DNA of 64,000 nucleotides. Origin: Flavobacteriales bacterium UBA2669. Lineage in GTDB: Bacteria; Bacteroidota; Bacteroidia; Flavobacteriales_E; Vicingaceae. A program made the position numbers and the translations under genes. The notes below the pieces were generated by a model, which was not told where the DNA came from, did no database searches, and saw only the letters and a list, made by a program, of their open reading frames with translations. Positions 34,172-41,855 of the stretch are shown here, in pieces (the stretch's first letter is position 1; each line of letters opens with the position of its first letter). The stretch lies in contig DEMN01000007.1 of assembly GCA_002359215.1 (NCBI GenBank), positions 124,001 through 188,000 on the forward strand, read 5' to 3'.

Positions 34172-35602
34172 TTAAGAGGAACAAGAACTAGCAGTAGAGG
34201 AACAACTTTGTTCAACACAAGGTAATTTGCCATAGTTTTTAATTCCACTAAAACCACCTTCAACATTAATCAGGTTTTTAAAACCTTTTTGTCGTAATAT
34301 AGATAGAGCAATAATTGAGCGATAACCACCGGCACAATGTACATAATAAGGTGTATCTTTAGATAGTTGGGTATAGTTATGGTTGATATCATCTAAACAA
34401 AGATGAATAAGATTGTTGTGAACTAATTTTCCGGTATTTACTTCACCAATTCTTCTAACATCTACAACAGCATCATTAGCTTGTAACTTCTCAGAAAATG
34501 CTTCAGGAGAAATAGTTTCAATAGCTTCAACAGCATAACCTGCATTTTTCCATGTATCTAAACCACCTTCTATATATCCTAAACAATGGTCATAGCCAAC
34601 TCTTGCTAATCTGGTTACAGCTTCTTCTTCTCTACCTTTTGGAGCTACAATAATAATAGGCTGTTTTAAGTCTTCTATTAAAGTTCCTACCCATGGTGCA
34701 AAACCACCATCCAAACCAATAAAAATGGCATTTGGAATATGAGCAGCAGCAAATTCTTGAGGTGAACGTACATCTAAAATCAAGGCTTTTTGATCTTGCA
34801 TTAAAAATTCAACCTCTTTAGCTTTTAAAGCAGTTAAGCCATGCTCAAGAATTTCTTCATAATGTTTATTTATTCCTTGATTCATTGCCACATTTTTAGG
34901 GAAATATTGTGGAGGAGAAGATAAGCCTGTGGTTACTTCGGTAATAAATTCTTCTTTGGTCATGTTGGCTCTTAAGGCATAATTTTCAATTTTTTGATTC
35001 CCTAAGGTGTCGAAAGTTTCTGAACTCATATTTTTTCCGCAAGCAGAACCTGCTCCATGTGCCGGATAAACAATAATCTCATCAGGAAGAGGCATAATTT
35101 TGTTTCTTAATGAATCAAATAAATGTCCTGCTAAATCTTTTTCTGTAAGGTCAGATTTTACAGCTAAATCAGGTCTTCCAACATCACCAATAAACAAGGT
35201 GTCTCCTGTAAAAATAGCTTTTTCTTTACCTTCTTCATCTAATAATAAATAGGTGGAAGACTCCATAGTATGACCTGGAGTGTGTAGCAATTTTAAATTG
35301 ATATTTCCTATAGGGAAAAGCTCTCCGTCCTTACCTGAATGAAAGTCAAAAGATGGGTGAGCATTTGGTCCAAATACAATGGTTGCTCCTGTAGCTTTGG
35401 CTAAATCAACATGTCCTGAAACAAAATCGGCATGAAAATGCGTTAGAAATACATATTTTATTTTAGCATTTCTTTTTTTAGCCATTTCTACGTAAGGAGT
35501 TGGTTCTCTAAGAGGGTCAATAATGGCAGCTTCGCCATTAGATTCAATGTAATAAGCAGCTTCTGCTAAACATCCGGTATAAAGTTGTTCTACGTACATC
35601 AT
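34172..35602 (-). CDS. Persulfide dioxygenase-rhodanese fusion, CstB-like
   Basis: The N-terminal metallo-beta-lactamase domain (about 1-250) has THFHADFVSGH with H55, H57, D59 and H64, and HTPGHTMES and GDTLFIGDVGRPD as in ETHE1/CstB persulfide dioxygenases. A first rhodanese domain (about 262-365) has APKGREE at the active loop and lacks the cysteine, so it is probably inactive. The second (about 370-455) has HCAGGYRS with C423, a normal rhodanese loop. The protein ends in a cysteine-rich tail with C462, C467 and C474. This three-domain layout matches S. aureus CstB, which turns persulfides and thiols to thiosulfate. It is the last gene of arsR-tauE-cstB-like, 8 bp after tauE. Confidence 0.87.
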   Translation of the reverse strand: MMYVEQLYTGCLAEAAYYIESNGEAAIIDPLREPTPYVEMAKKRNAKIKYVFLTHFHADFVSGHVDLAKATGATIVFGPNAHPSFDFHSGKDGELFPIGNINLKLLHTPGHTMESSTYLLLDEEGKEKAIFTGDTLFIGDVGRPDLAVKSDLTEKDLAGHLFDSLRNKIMPLPDEIIVYPAHGAGSACGKNMSSETFDTLGNQKIENYALRANMTKEEFITEVTTGLSSPPQYFPKNVAMNQGINKHYEEILEHGLTALKAKEVEFLMQDQKALILDVRSPQEFAAAHIPNAIFIGLDGGFAPWVGTLIEDLKQPIIIVAPKGREEEAVTRLARVGYDHCLGYIEGGLDTWKNAGYAVEAIETISPEAFSEKLQANDAVVDVRRIGEVNTGKLVHNNLIHLCLDDINHNYTQLSKDTPYYVHCAGGYRSIIALSILRQKGFKNLINVEGGFSGIKNYGKLPCVEQSCSSTASSCSS

Positions 35603-35610
35603 ATATAGTT

Positions 35611-36408
35611 TTAAAAATTAGTAAAAAATAATTCATTTATCATAATAATGGCTCCTGCAAATAATACAAACCATCCAAAACTCACTTTCAAATGTTTGCC
35701 ATCTACTTTTTTGGAAATTAAGTTACCTATAAGCATTCCCGATACTGAAAATATAGAAAATAAAAGTAGCAATTTCCAATCAATTACAAAGTGAGAAACA
35801 CTTCCTAAAAATCCAAATGCAGAATTTAATGCAACAATCAATAAAGAAGTTCCGACTGCCATCTTCATGGATAAGTTACCTATTTTAAGTAGGGCAGGAA
35901 CAATAATAAAACCACCACCAATTCCCACTATTCCCGATAAGCTACCAATTACCATTCCTCCTAAAAAGTTCATGGTTTTATTTTTTTTGCTCAAAGGTAA
36001 TTCACTTTCTGCTTTTTTTCTATCAATCATAAAGTAGGAAGCAATCATCATAGTTATGGCTAAAAGAGACATCACTATTAATCTTTTGGTAATTATAAAC
36101 CCATTAAATGAAAAGATAGCTTCCGGAATGGCAGGCATTAAAAATTTTCTGGTAAGAAAAATGGCAATAACAGTTGGTATTCCAAAATAGATAGCAGTTT
36201 TATAGCTTACAAACCCTTGCTTGTTTTTTAAAAATACACCTACTATACTTACAACGCCTACTAAAAATAGGGAGTAAGCAGTTGCTATTTCAGGATCAAT
36301 AATATGAAACAGATACACTAAAATGGGTAATGCTAAAAAACCACCCGAACCAACAAGTCCTAAAGTAATTCCAACAAAAATAGCTGCGATGTAACCTATA
36401 ATTTCCAT
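35611..36408 (-). CDS. TauE/SafE-family sulfite exporter-like permease
   Basis: This 265-residue membrane protein has about eight hydrophobic helices and the two glycine-rich repeats of the TauE/SafE family (GITLGLVGSGGFLALPILVY and GSLSGIVGIGGGFIIVPALL). Members export sulfite, sulfoacetate or related sulfur anions. Directly after arsR with no gap and before the persulfide dioxygenase, it probably exports the sulfite or thiosulfate made by that enzyme. Confidence 0.87.
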   Translation of the reverse strand: MEIIGYIAAIFVGITLGLVGSGGFLALPILVYLFHIIDPEIATAYSLFLVGVVSIVGVFLKNKQGFVSYKTAIYFGIPTVIAIFLTRKFLMPAIPEAIFSFNGFIITKRLIVMSLLAITMMIASYFMIDRKKAESELPLSKKNKTMNFLGGMVIGSLSGIVGIGGGFIIVPALLKIGNLSMKMAVGTSLLIVALNSAFGFLGSVSHFVIDWKLLLLFSIFSVSGMLIGNLISKKVDGKHLKVSFGWFVLFAGAIIMINELFFTNF

Positions 36409-36696
36409 TTATTCCTGACATTTATTTACACATACTACTATTTCTGCTAAACGCTGATGTTTAAGAAAATAAAAACATTGTTTTCCTTCTCTATCTACAC
36501 TCAATACACCTTTGCTTTTTAAGATACTTAAGTGGTGCGAAGCTACAGCTTGCTCTATGTTCAATGCTTCATGTATTGCTGTTACAGACATTCTTTTGTC
36601 GTTTTCTAAAAGCTGTACTATTGCCAACCTAATTGGGTGAGCAATGGCTTTTAGCATTTCGGATGCTTGGGTTAATTTTGTAAGTTCGTTAGTCAT
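36409..36696 (-). CDS. ArsR/SmtB-family regulator, likely persulfide sensor
   Basis: This 95-residue winged helix has AIAHPIRLAIVQLL and ASHHLSILKSKGVL, the ArsR/SmtB helix-turn-helix. Cysteines occur at 74, 89 and 93, with the last two near the C-terminus. In the BigR/SqrR group paired cysteines react with persulfide, so a sulfane-sulfur sensor is plausible; metal sensing is the alternative. It is the first gene of its operon, and a palindrome overlaps its promoter (36738-36756). Confidence 0.88.
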   Translation of the reverse strand: MTNELTKLTQASEMLKAIAHPIRLAIVQLLENDKRMSVTAIHEALNIEQAVASHHLSILKSKGVLSVDREGKQCFYFLKHQRLAEIVVCVNKCQE

Positions 36697-36726
36697 ATCG
36701 TATCAACATATATAGATATTTAGATG

Positions 36727-36734
36727 CAAAGTTA
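36727..36734 (-). promoter_or_regulatory. -7 element TAACTTTG of the arsR-tauE-cstB operon
   Basis: It is an exact TAnnTTTG match on the minus strand, 31 bp before the arsR ATG. The -33 region overlaps the palindrome at 36738-36756. Confidence 0.55.
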
Positions 36735-36737
36735 TCA

Positions 36738-36756
36738 ACAATATTTAATATATTGT
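36738..36756. promoter_or_regulatory. Candidate ArsR operator palindrome
   Basis: ACAATAT-TTAAT-ATATTGT is a perfect 7-bp dyad with a 5-bp spacer, placed just upstream of the -7 element. Binding there would block the operon's own promoter. Confidence 0.5.
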
Positions 36757-36778
36757 GTTTTTTTAGAAATTTTAATGA

Positions 36779-37288
36779 TTATTCAAACAATTTTTTTAGC
36801 TCGGTAGCCTCTGAAGGCTTCATTTTACCAGCAAGGATAAGGCTAAGTTGCCTTCTTCTTAAAGCACCTTCATAACGTTCTTTTTCTTCTTCTGTTTCTG
36901 GAATAAGTTCTGGAACACTAATAGGGTTTCCTAATTGATCAACAGCTACAAAAGTATAAATAGCATTGTTACAGTGTTTTTTCTTACCTGTTCGGTGGTC
37001 TTCCACAAAAACATCAATATATACTTCCATAGAAGAGTTAAATGTTCTGGAAACTTTGGCTTCTAACGTTACAATATCGCCTAATTTAATAGGGTGAGCA
37101 AAAGAAACATTATTTACTGATGCAGTTACTACTACTCTGTTGCTGCAACGATGAGCTGCTATTGCTGAGCAAATATCCATTAAATGTAGTAACCTTCCTC
37201 CCATTAAATTTCCCAAGGTGTTGGTATCATTCGGCAACACAATTTCGGTCATCATGGTGTAAGTTTCAATTGCTTTTTTTGTTTTCAT
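36779..37288 (-). CDS. Acyl-CoA thioesterase (hotdog fold)
   Basis: This 169-residue hotdog-fold protein has NTLGNLMGGRLLHLMDICSA and VNNVSFAHPIKLGDIVTLEA, typical of YciA/BFIT-type acyl-CoA thioesterases. It releases free fatty acids from acyl-CoA; chain-length preference is not visible. It has its own promoter (TAATTTTG, 37305-37312). Confidence 0.9.
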   Translation of the reverse strand: MKTKKAIETYTMMTEIVLPNDTNTLGNLMGGRLLHLMDICSAIAAHRCSNRVVVTASVNNVSFAHPIKLGDIVTLEAKVSRTFNSSMEVYIDVFVEDHRTGKKKHCNNAIYTFVAVDQLGNPISVPELIPETEEEKERYEGALRRRQLSLILAGKMKPSEATELKKLFE

Positions 37289-37304
37289 GGTAACTATTTT
37301 GATA

Positions 37305-37312
37305 CAAAATTA
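37305..37312 (-). promoter_or_regulatory. -7 element TAATTTTG of the thioesterase gene
   Basis: It matches TAnnTTTG exactly on the minus strand, 17 bp before the start. Confidence 0.45.
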
Positions 37313-37373
37313 CACACAAAAAAATGATTGCGTGTGATTATTGTCATAGGTTGGGAGAACTTTTTGATAGAAA

Positions 37374-38369
37374 TTAAAAACTCACTGTCAACGCTAACGC
37401 TTGTAGTTCTCTAAGGTATTCTCTTTTATCAAATTTAGGAGCGTAAACATAACCATCAATAGTAATTACTCGGTTTCTGTGTTCATCCACCATAGAGTAG
37501 CTTACAAATGGACCGCCCATAAAATCACCCTGAACATGCCATAAACCTCGTAATTCTTTGGCATAATTTCCTTTAAGGTTAATTTCTCTTTCCTTAGGGA
37601 TGTATTCTTCATAAGTAGTCATATAAGAACCTTCAGCACCTCCCGGAATGTATTTTTTGGTAATGGCATTTCTTTTTGCAGTAAGCTGATGTACATTAAA
37701 AATACTGTCATTATCGTAAGGATACGTATAAATAATAAATCCCTGACTAATAGGATGCTCCCCCATAGAATACTCTTTTCTGAGCCATATAAAGTTGGTG
37801 TCTTCTTTTGCTATGTAAAACAAATCATCTATGTGCATAGAGAGCTTTAATTTTTCTTCTAATTCCTTAGCCAGTTTGCTATTTTTATTGACTTTGTATT
37901 TTTTCTGAAGTCGTTGCGTTTCTTTTTCATTAAAGTAATCTAACAGGTTTTGGGAGTTTTTCTCAATTATTTCGGCAGCATTTTTATCGTTTTTTGCTAC
38001 TATGGTGGCAACCAATTGCCCTTCCGACCAAACATTTTCTTTTATAGAAATAGCTGGTTTTTCCTGAGCATTTATTTCTACCATTATAATGTTTCTGTTG
38101 GTTTGTAAAATTCTGGCAAAAGACCTGTGGGGTACATGAATAATGTCAAAAACAGCTTCTTGTTGAGGTAAGCCGACTTGTGTTTGCATAAACGCTTGTC
38201 TGATAGCTTCTCCAGATTGATTACTCCAATAGCCTGTATCTATTACCACTAAAAGTTCGCCTGATTTTCCTGACATACTAGGCAAGATGCGCTCGTTGGT
38301 TTCATCACAAGCATAAAATAAGGTTGAAAAAGAAACTAAGAAAAATAATAAGAATTTGTTGTTCATCAT
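37374..38369 (-). CDS. DUF4837 family lipoprotein
   Basis: A lipoprotein signal (STLFYAC, cysteine near 21) is followed by a 310-residue domain beginning SMSGKSGELLVVIDTGYW, the DUF4837 family known in Bacteroidota. The function is unknown. It sits 13 bp downstream of a lytic transglycosylase on the same strand, so a role in the envelope is reasonable. Confidence 0.85.
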   Translation of the reverse strand: MMNNKFLLFFLVSFSTLFYACDETNERILPSMSGKSGELLVVIDTGYWSNQSGEAIRQAFMQTQVGLPQQEAVFDIIHVPHRSFARILQTNRNIIMVEINAQEKPAISIKENVWSEGQLVATIVAKNDKNAAEIIEKNSQNLLDYFNEKETQRLQKKYKVNKNSKLAKELEEKLKLSMHIDDLFYIAKEDTNFIWLRKEYSMGEHPISQGFIIYTYPYDNDSIFNVHQLTAKRNAITKKYIPGGAEGSYMTTYEEYIPKEREINLKGNYAKELRGLWHVQGDFMGGPFVSYSMVDEHRNRVITIDGYVYAPKFDKREYLRELQALALTVSF

Positions 38370-38382
38370 GGTTTTTAGCTTT

Positions 38383-39888
38383 TTATCCTACTTTTCTGAT
38401 TCTAATTTTAGTACCTAGTTTTAGATTGCTGTGGTCGATATCTTTATTTAATTCTTGAATTTGTTCTAGGGTAACATCATCGTATCTGTTGGCAATATCC
38501 CATAAATTATCTCCTTCTTTTACGGTGTAATATTCATATTTGCCATCGTAACTGTGTAGTTTTTCTTGTTGAATTTTTTGTTTGCTTTTATTTTGTGCAG
38601 CATAACTTGCTTTAGGATAAAGTTTAAGTTTTTGCCCAACATTTAACCTGTCGCTGTATAAGTTGTTCCATTCTTTTATCTGGCTAACTCTGCAATGATA
38701 TTTAGAAGCGATTTTGCCTAAAAAATCACCACTTCTAACCGTATAAATTATTTCGTTGCCTCCTTTGTTTTCAGCAATATCGGTAGTATTATTTTGTGCA
38801 GCAGCAATACTATCTTTAATATCTTGTTGCGTTTTTAGTGCATAAATGGTTTTTTCATTCATTAAAAAAGTGCCGATTTTATCGGCAGGCAAACAAAGTG
38901 TATTTGCTCCTTTTGTGTTAGGTATAAAGTTTTGTTTGTACGAAGGGTTTAAGTAAGCAATGTACTCAACAGGCAGTTCTAAAAATGTAGAAAGTTGCTC
39001 GAAAGAAAGGTGCTGTTTTACATTAACAGTGTCTACTTTCATACAAGAGATGTCTGGTTCTATTGGGAAAATATTGTGTTCAGCAGCATAGCTCATTACA
39101 TAATTTACAGCAATAAAAGCAGGAACATAACCTTGTGTTTCTCTTGGTAAGAAAGGACGAATTTCCCAATAAGTTCTTTTACCTCCCGATCTTCTTATGG
39201 CTTTATTTACATTTCCCGGTCCGGAATTATAAGCCGCTAATACTAAATCCCAATCGTGATACATATCGTGTAGATGTTTTAAATAGCGACAAGCAGCATC
39301 GGTAGATTTATATACATCGCTTCTCTCATCATAATAAGAGGTTACATCTAAGTCGAACATTTTTCCAGTAGCGTACATAAATTGCCATAAGCCTGTTGCT
39401 CCAACTCGAGATTTTGCTTTTGGGTTAAGAGCAGACTCAACAACAGGAAGGTATTTTAACTCTAATGGTAAGTTATATTTATCTAAATGTTCTTCAAAAA
39501 TTGGGAAATAGACAGGAGCAAGCCCCAACATTCTACCTGTAGTTTTTTTTCTTCGTTTGGCGTATAAATTTACATAAGCTTTTACAATATCATTGTAAAC
39601 TAATGAGAAGGGTGAATTTGCATTAAGCTTTTTAAACCTTGTTACATAGATAATGCTATCAAAAACAGGAACAGAGTCTGGGTTATAGTTTTTAACCTTA
39701 TGTGCATTGTCATTAAATCCTAAGCTTTCAAAATATCCCGACATCATCATACTATCAATTTTTAGTAATACAGGGTCATCAGGTAATATTTCAAAAGTGT
39801 CTTCTTTTTTATTTTTATTTGTTTTATCTTGAGCTATAACCGAAGAAATAAATAATAAAAGAGTGAATATGTATAAAAAGTATTTCAT
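38383..39888 (-). CDS. mltD: Lytic transglycosylase with two LysM domains (MltD-like)
   Basis: A signal peptide (1-19) precedes an SLT transglycosylase domain (about 130-270). E151 in VVESALNP is the likely catalytic acid, and ATGLWQFM and AAYNSGPGNVNKA are the companion motifs. Two LysM modules follow (about 378-422 and 452-499), which bind peptidoglycan. The enzyme cleaves glycan strands to 1,6-anhydro-muropeptides in the periplasm. It is the first gene of a pair with the DUF4837 lipoprotein, with a TATATTTG promoter at 39924-39931. Confidence 0.9.
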   Translation of the reverse strand: MKYFLYIFTLLLFISSVIAQDKTNKNKKEDTFEILPDDPVLLKIDSMMMSGYFESLGFNDNAHKVKNYNPDSVPVFDSIIYVTRFKKLNANSPFSLVYNDIVKAYVNLYAKRRKKTTGRMLGLAPVYFPIFEEHLDKYNLPLELKYLPVVESALNPKAKSRVGATGLWQFMYATGKMFDLDVTSYYDERSDVYKSTDAACRYLKHLHDMYHDWDLVLAAYNSGPGNVNKAIRRSGGKRTYWEIRPFLPRETQGYVPAFIAVNYVMSYAAEHNIFPIEPDISCMKVDTVNVKQHLSFEQLSTFLELPVEYIAYLNPSYKQNFIPNTKGANTLCLPADKIGTFLMNEKTIYALKTQQDIKDSIAAAQNNTTDIAENKGGNEIIYTVRSGDFLGKIASKYHCRVSQIKEWNNLYSDRLNVGQKLKLYPKASYAAQNKSKQKIQQEKLHSYDGKYEYYTVKEGDNLWDIANRYDDVTLEQIQELNKDIDHSNLKLGTKIRIRKVG

Positions 39889-39923
39889 GTGTTTTTAATA
39901 ATATAGGTATTTTTTGTTCGCAA

Positions 39924-39931
39924 CAAATATA
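39924..39931 (-). promoter_or_regulatory. -7 element TATATTTG of the mltD-DUF4837 unit
   Basis: It is an exact match on the minus strand, 36 bp before the start codon. Confidence 0.5.
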
Positions 39932-39953
39932 TGTTGGTAATGAACGAAAAAAA

Positions 39954-41384
39954 TTAATTTTTGTTTTGTAGCAGTTGGTGCGAAAAAGCTAATAATGCTG
40001 TTTCATTAAAACTTTTAGCTGTAAGTTGGAAGCCGTAAGGCAACCCATTTGAATGTTTGTTTAAAGGTAATGATATTGATGGTAAGCCGGTTAAGTTGGC
40101 ATGAACAGTATAAATGTCTTCTAAATACATTTTTATAGGGTCGTCAATTTGTTTGCCTAAATCGAATGGAGTATGTGGTGAAGTCGGTGAAAGAATAAAA
40201 TCATAATCAGATAAAATTTCTTCGGTTTTGGTTTTTAATATTCTCCTTACTTTTTGGGCTTTGGTGTAATAAGCATCATAAAATCCTGAACTCAATACAT
40301 ACGTTCCTAGCATTATTCTTCTCTTTACTTCATCACCAAAACCTTCTGAACGAGATTTTAAGTAAGTAGATTCTAAGTCAACTGCATTAGGGCTTCTGTA
40401 GCCAAAATGAACACCATCATATCGTGCTAAGTTGGATGAAGCTTCGGCAGTAGTTAAAACATAATAAGTAGGAACTAAATAATCCAAGTAAGGAAAATCT
40501 GTAGCTTCAACAGTATGTCCGGCAGCTCTTAGTTCTTCAACAAAAGCCATAAATTGGGCTTTAATTTCAGCATCTAGTCCATCATTTTCTATGCAGCTGT
40601 TGAAATAAGTTATTTTATATGTTTTTTTATCGTTAAGATGATTGGAGTATTGGGGTACCTCTTGTGCAGAGCAAGTACTATCCATTTTGTCTGCTCCCGA
40701 CATTACTTCCATAACCAAAGCTGCATCTGCAATATTGTTGGTAAAAGGACCAATTTGATCGAAAGAAGAAGCATATGCTATTAACCCATTTCTAGAGACT
40801 CTTCCATAAGTAGGTTTTAATCCGACAATATCACAAAAAGAGGCTGGTTGGCGAATAGAACCGCCTGTATCAGAGCCTAAGGCTACTAAACATAAATTGG
40901 CTTTTACAGCTACAGCAGAACCTCCTGATGAACCTCCGGGAACTTTTGAATTATCTATAGGGTTAAGCACATTGCCAAAAGCAGAATTTTCGTTTGAGCT
41001 ACCCATGGCAAACTCATCGCAATTCGTTCTTCCAATAATAATGGCATCTTCAGCTAATAATCTTTCTACAACAGTAGCACTAAAAAGTGATTCAAAGTTG
41101 TCTAATATTTTTGACGAAGCAGAAACTTTATGGTCTTTGTAGCAAATGTTATCCTTAATAGCGATAACCATTCCTGCTAATTTGCCAGCTTTGTTTTGAG
41201 TTATTTTTGCATCAATTTGCTTAGCTTTTTCTAGGGCTTCATCAGCAAAAACCTCTAAAAAAGCATTTAGGTGTTTATTTTCATCAATACGATGAAGATA
41301 AGCTTTGACAATAAGCTGGCAAGTAGTTTGTTGAGTTTTTAAATCTTGTTGAATTGCCTCAAAAGAGGAATAAATTTTCTCCAT
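39954..41384 (-). CDS. gatA: Asp/Glu-tRNA amidotransferase subunit A
   Basis: GatA is the glutaminase subunit that produces ammonia to amidate Glu-tRNAGln or Asp-tRNAAsn. The amidase-signature triad is visible: the lysine of AIKDNICY, the cis-serine in PGGSSGGSAVAVK and the serine of GSDTGGSIRQP. The length of 476 residues is standard. gatB and gatC are not in the window. TATTTTTG at 41411-41418 is the likely promoter. Confidence 0.96.
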   Translation of the reverse strand: MEKIYSSFEAIQQDLKTQQTTCQLIVKAYLHRIDENKHLNAFLEVFADEALEKAKQIDAKITQNKAGKLAGMVIAIKDNICYKDHKVSASSKILDNFESLFSATVVERLLAEDAIIIGRTNCDEFAMGSSNENSAFGNVLNPIDNSKVPGGSSGGSAVAVKANLCLVALGSDTGGSIRQPASFCDIVGLKPTYGRVSRNGLIAYASSFDQIGPFTNNIADAALVMEVMSGADKMDSTCSAQEVPQYSNHLNDKKTYKITYFNSCIENDGLDAEIKAQFMAFVEELRAAGHTVEATDFPYLDYLVPTYYVLTTAEASSNLARYDGVHFGYRSPNAVDLESTYLKSRSEGFGDEVKRRIMLGTYVLSSGFYDAYYTKAQKVRRILKTKTEEILSDYDFILSPTSPHTPFDLGKQIDDPIKMYLEDIYTVHANLTGLPSISLPLNKHSNGLPYGFQLTAKSFNETALLAFSHQLLQNKN

Positions 41385-41410
41385 AGTAGTCTTTTTCGGA
41401 CGCTACCTCG

Positions 41411-41418
41411 CAAAAATA
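41411..41418 (-). promoter_or_regulatory. -7 element TATTTTTG of gatA
   Basis: It is an exact TAnnTTTG match on the minus strand, 27 bp before the gatA start and after the tatA stop. Confidence 0.45.
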
Positions 41419-41433
41419 TTATTGAGGAAGATT

Positions 41434-41640
41434 TTAGTTATCAGAAGAATTTATTTCTTTTTTATCGTTTTTTTCTTGAGAATCTTTTTCACCCTCTTTC
41501 ATTCCGTCTTTAAATTCTTTAATACCGGAACCTACACCTCTCATTAATTGAGGAATCTTTTTTGCACCAAATAAAAGTACCACAACTATGGCAATAATTA
41601 TTATTTCTTGGGTGCCTAAAAATGCTAATACTGAATTCAT
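41434..41640 (-). CDS. tatA: Sec-independent translocase subunit TatA
   Basis: This 68-residue protein has one membrane helix (about 10-25; EIIIIAIVVVLLF), then the FGAKKIPQL hinge and the amphipathic helix GVGSGIKEFKDGMKEGE, and a charged tail, the standard TatA/E design. It forms the pore for folded twin-arginine substrates. tatC is not nearby. TACCTTTG at 41685-41692 is a probable promoter. Confidence 0.93.
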   Translation of the reverse strand: MNSVLAFLGTQEIIIIAIVVVLLFGAKKIPQLMRGVGSGIKEFKDGMKEGEKDSQEKNDKKEINSSDN

Positions 41641-41684
41641 TATTATTGTTTTTAACCTTGTTTAGAGGTGTTTTTAATAGCGTC

Positions 41685-41692
41685 CAAAGGTA
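41685..41692 (-). promoter_or_regulatory. -7 element TACCTTTG of tatA
   Basis: It matches TAnnTTTG exactly on the minus strand, 45 bp before the tatA start. Confidence 0.45.
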
Positions 41693-41820
41693 CGAAAGAT
41701 TTTGATACATCATTCTGTAAGAGATATTATTTTAACGAATAAAATCTTTATGAAAGTAGATTACAAAAAATCATAAAATAATACCATAAAAAAACACTTT
41801 TTTATATCATAATACTATCG

Positions 41821-41828
41821 TATATTCG
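41821..41828 (+). promoter_or_regulatory. -7-like element TATATTCG of the foldase gene
   Basis: It is the same TAnnTTCG form as at rplM, 28 bp before the ATG of the PpiD-type gene, after an A/T-rich stretch. Confidence 0.4.
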
Positions 41829-41855
41829 CAACCCGAAAAAACTTAAAAAATTAAT

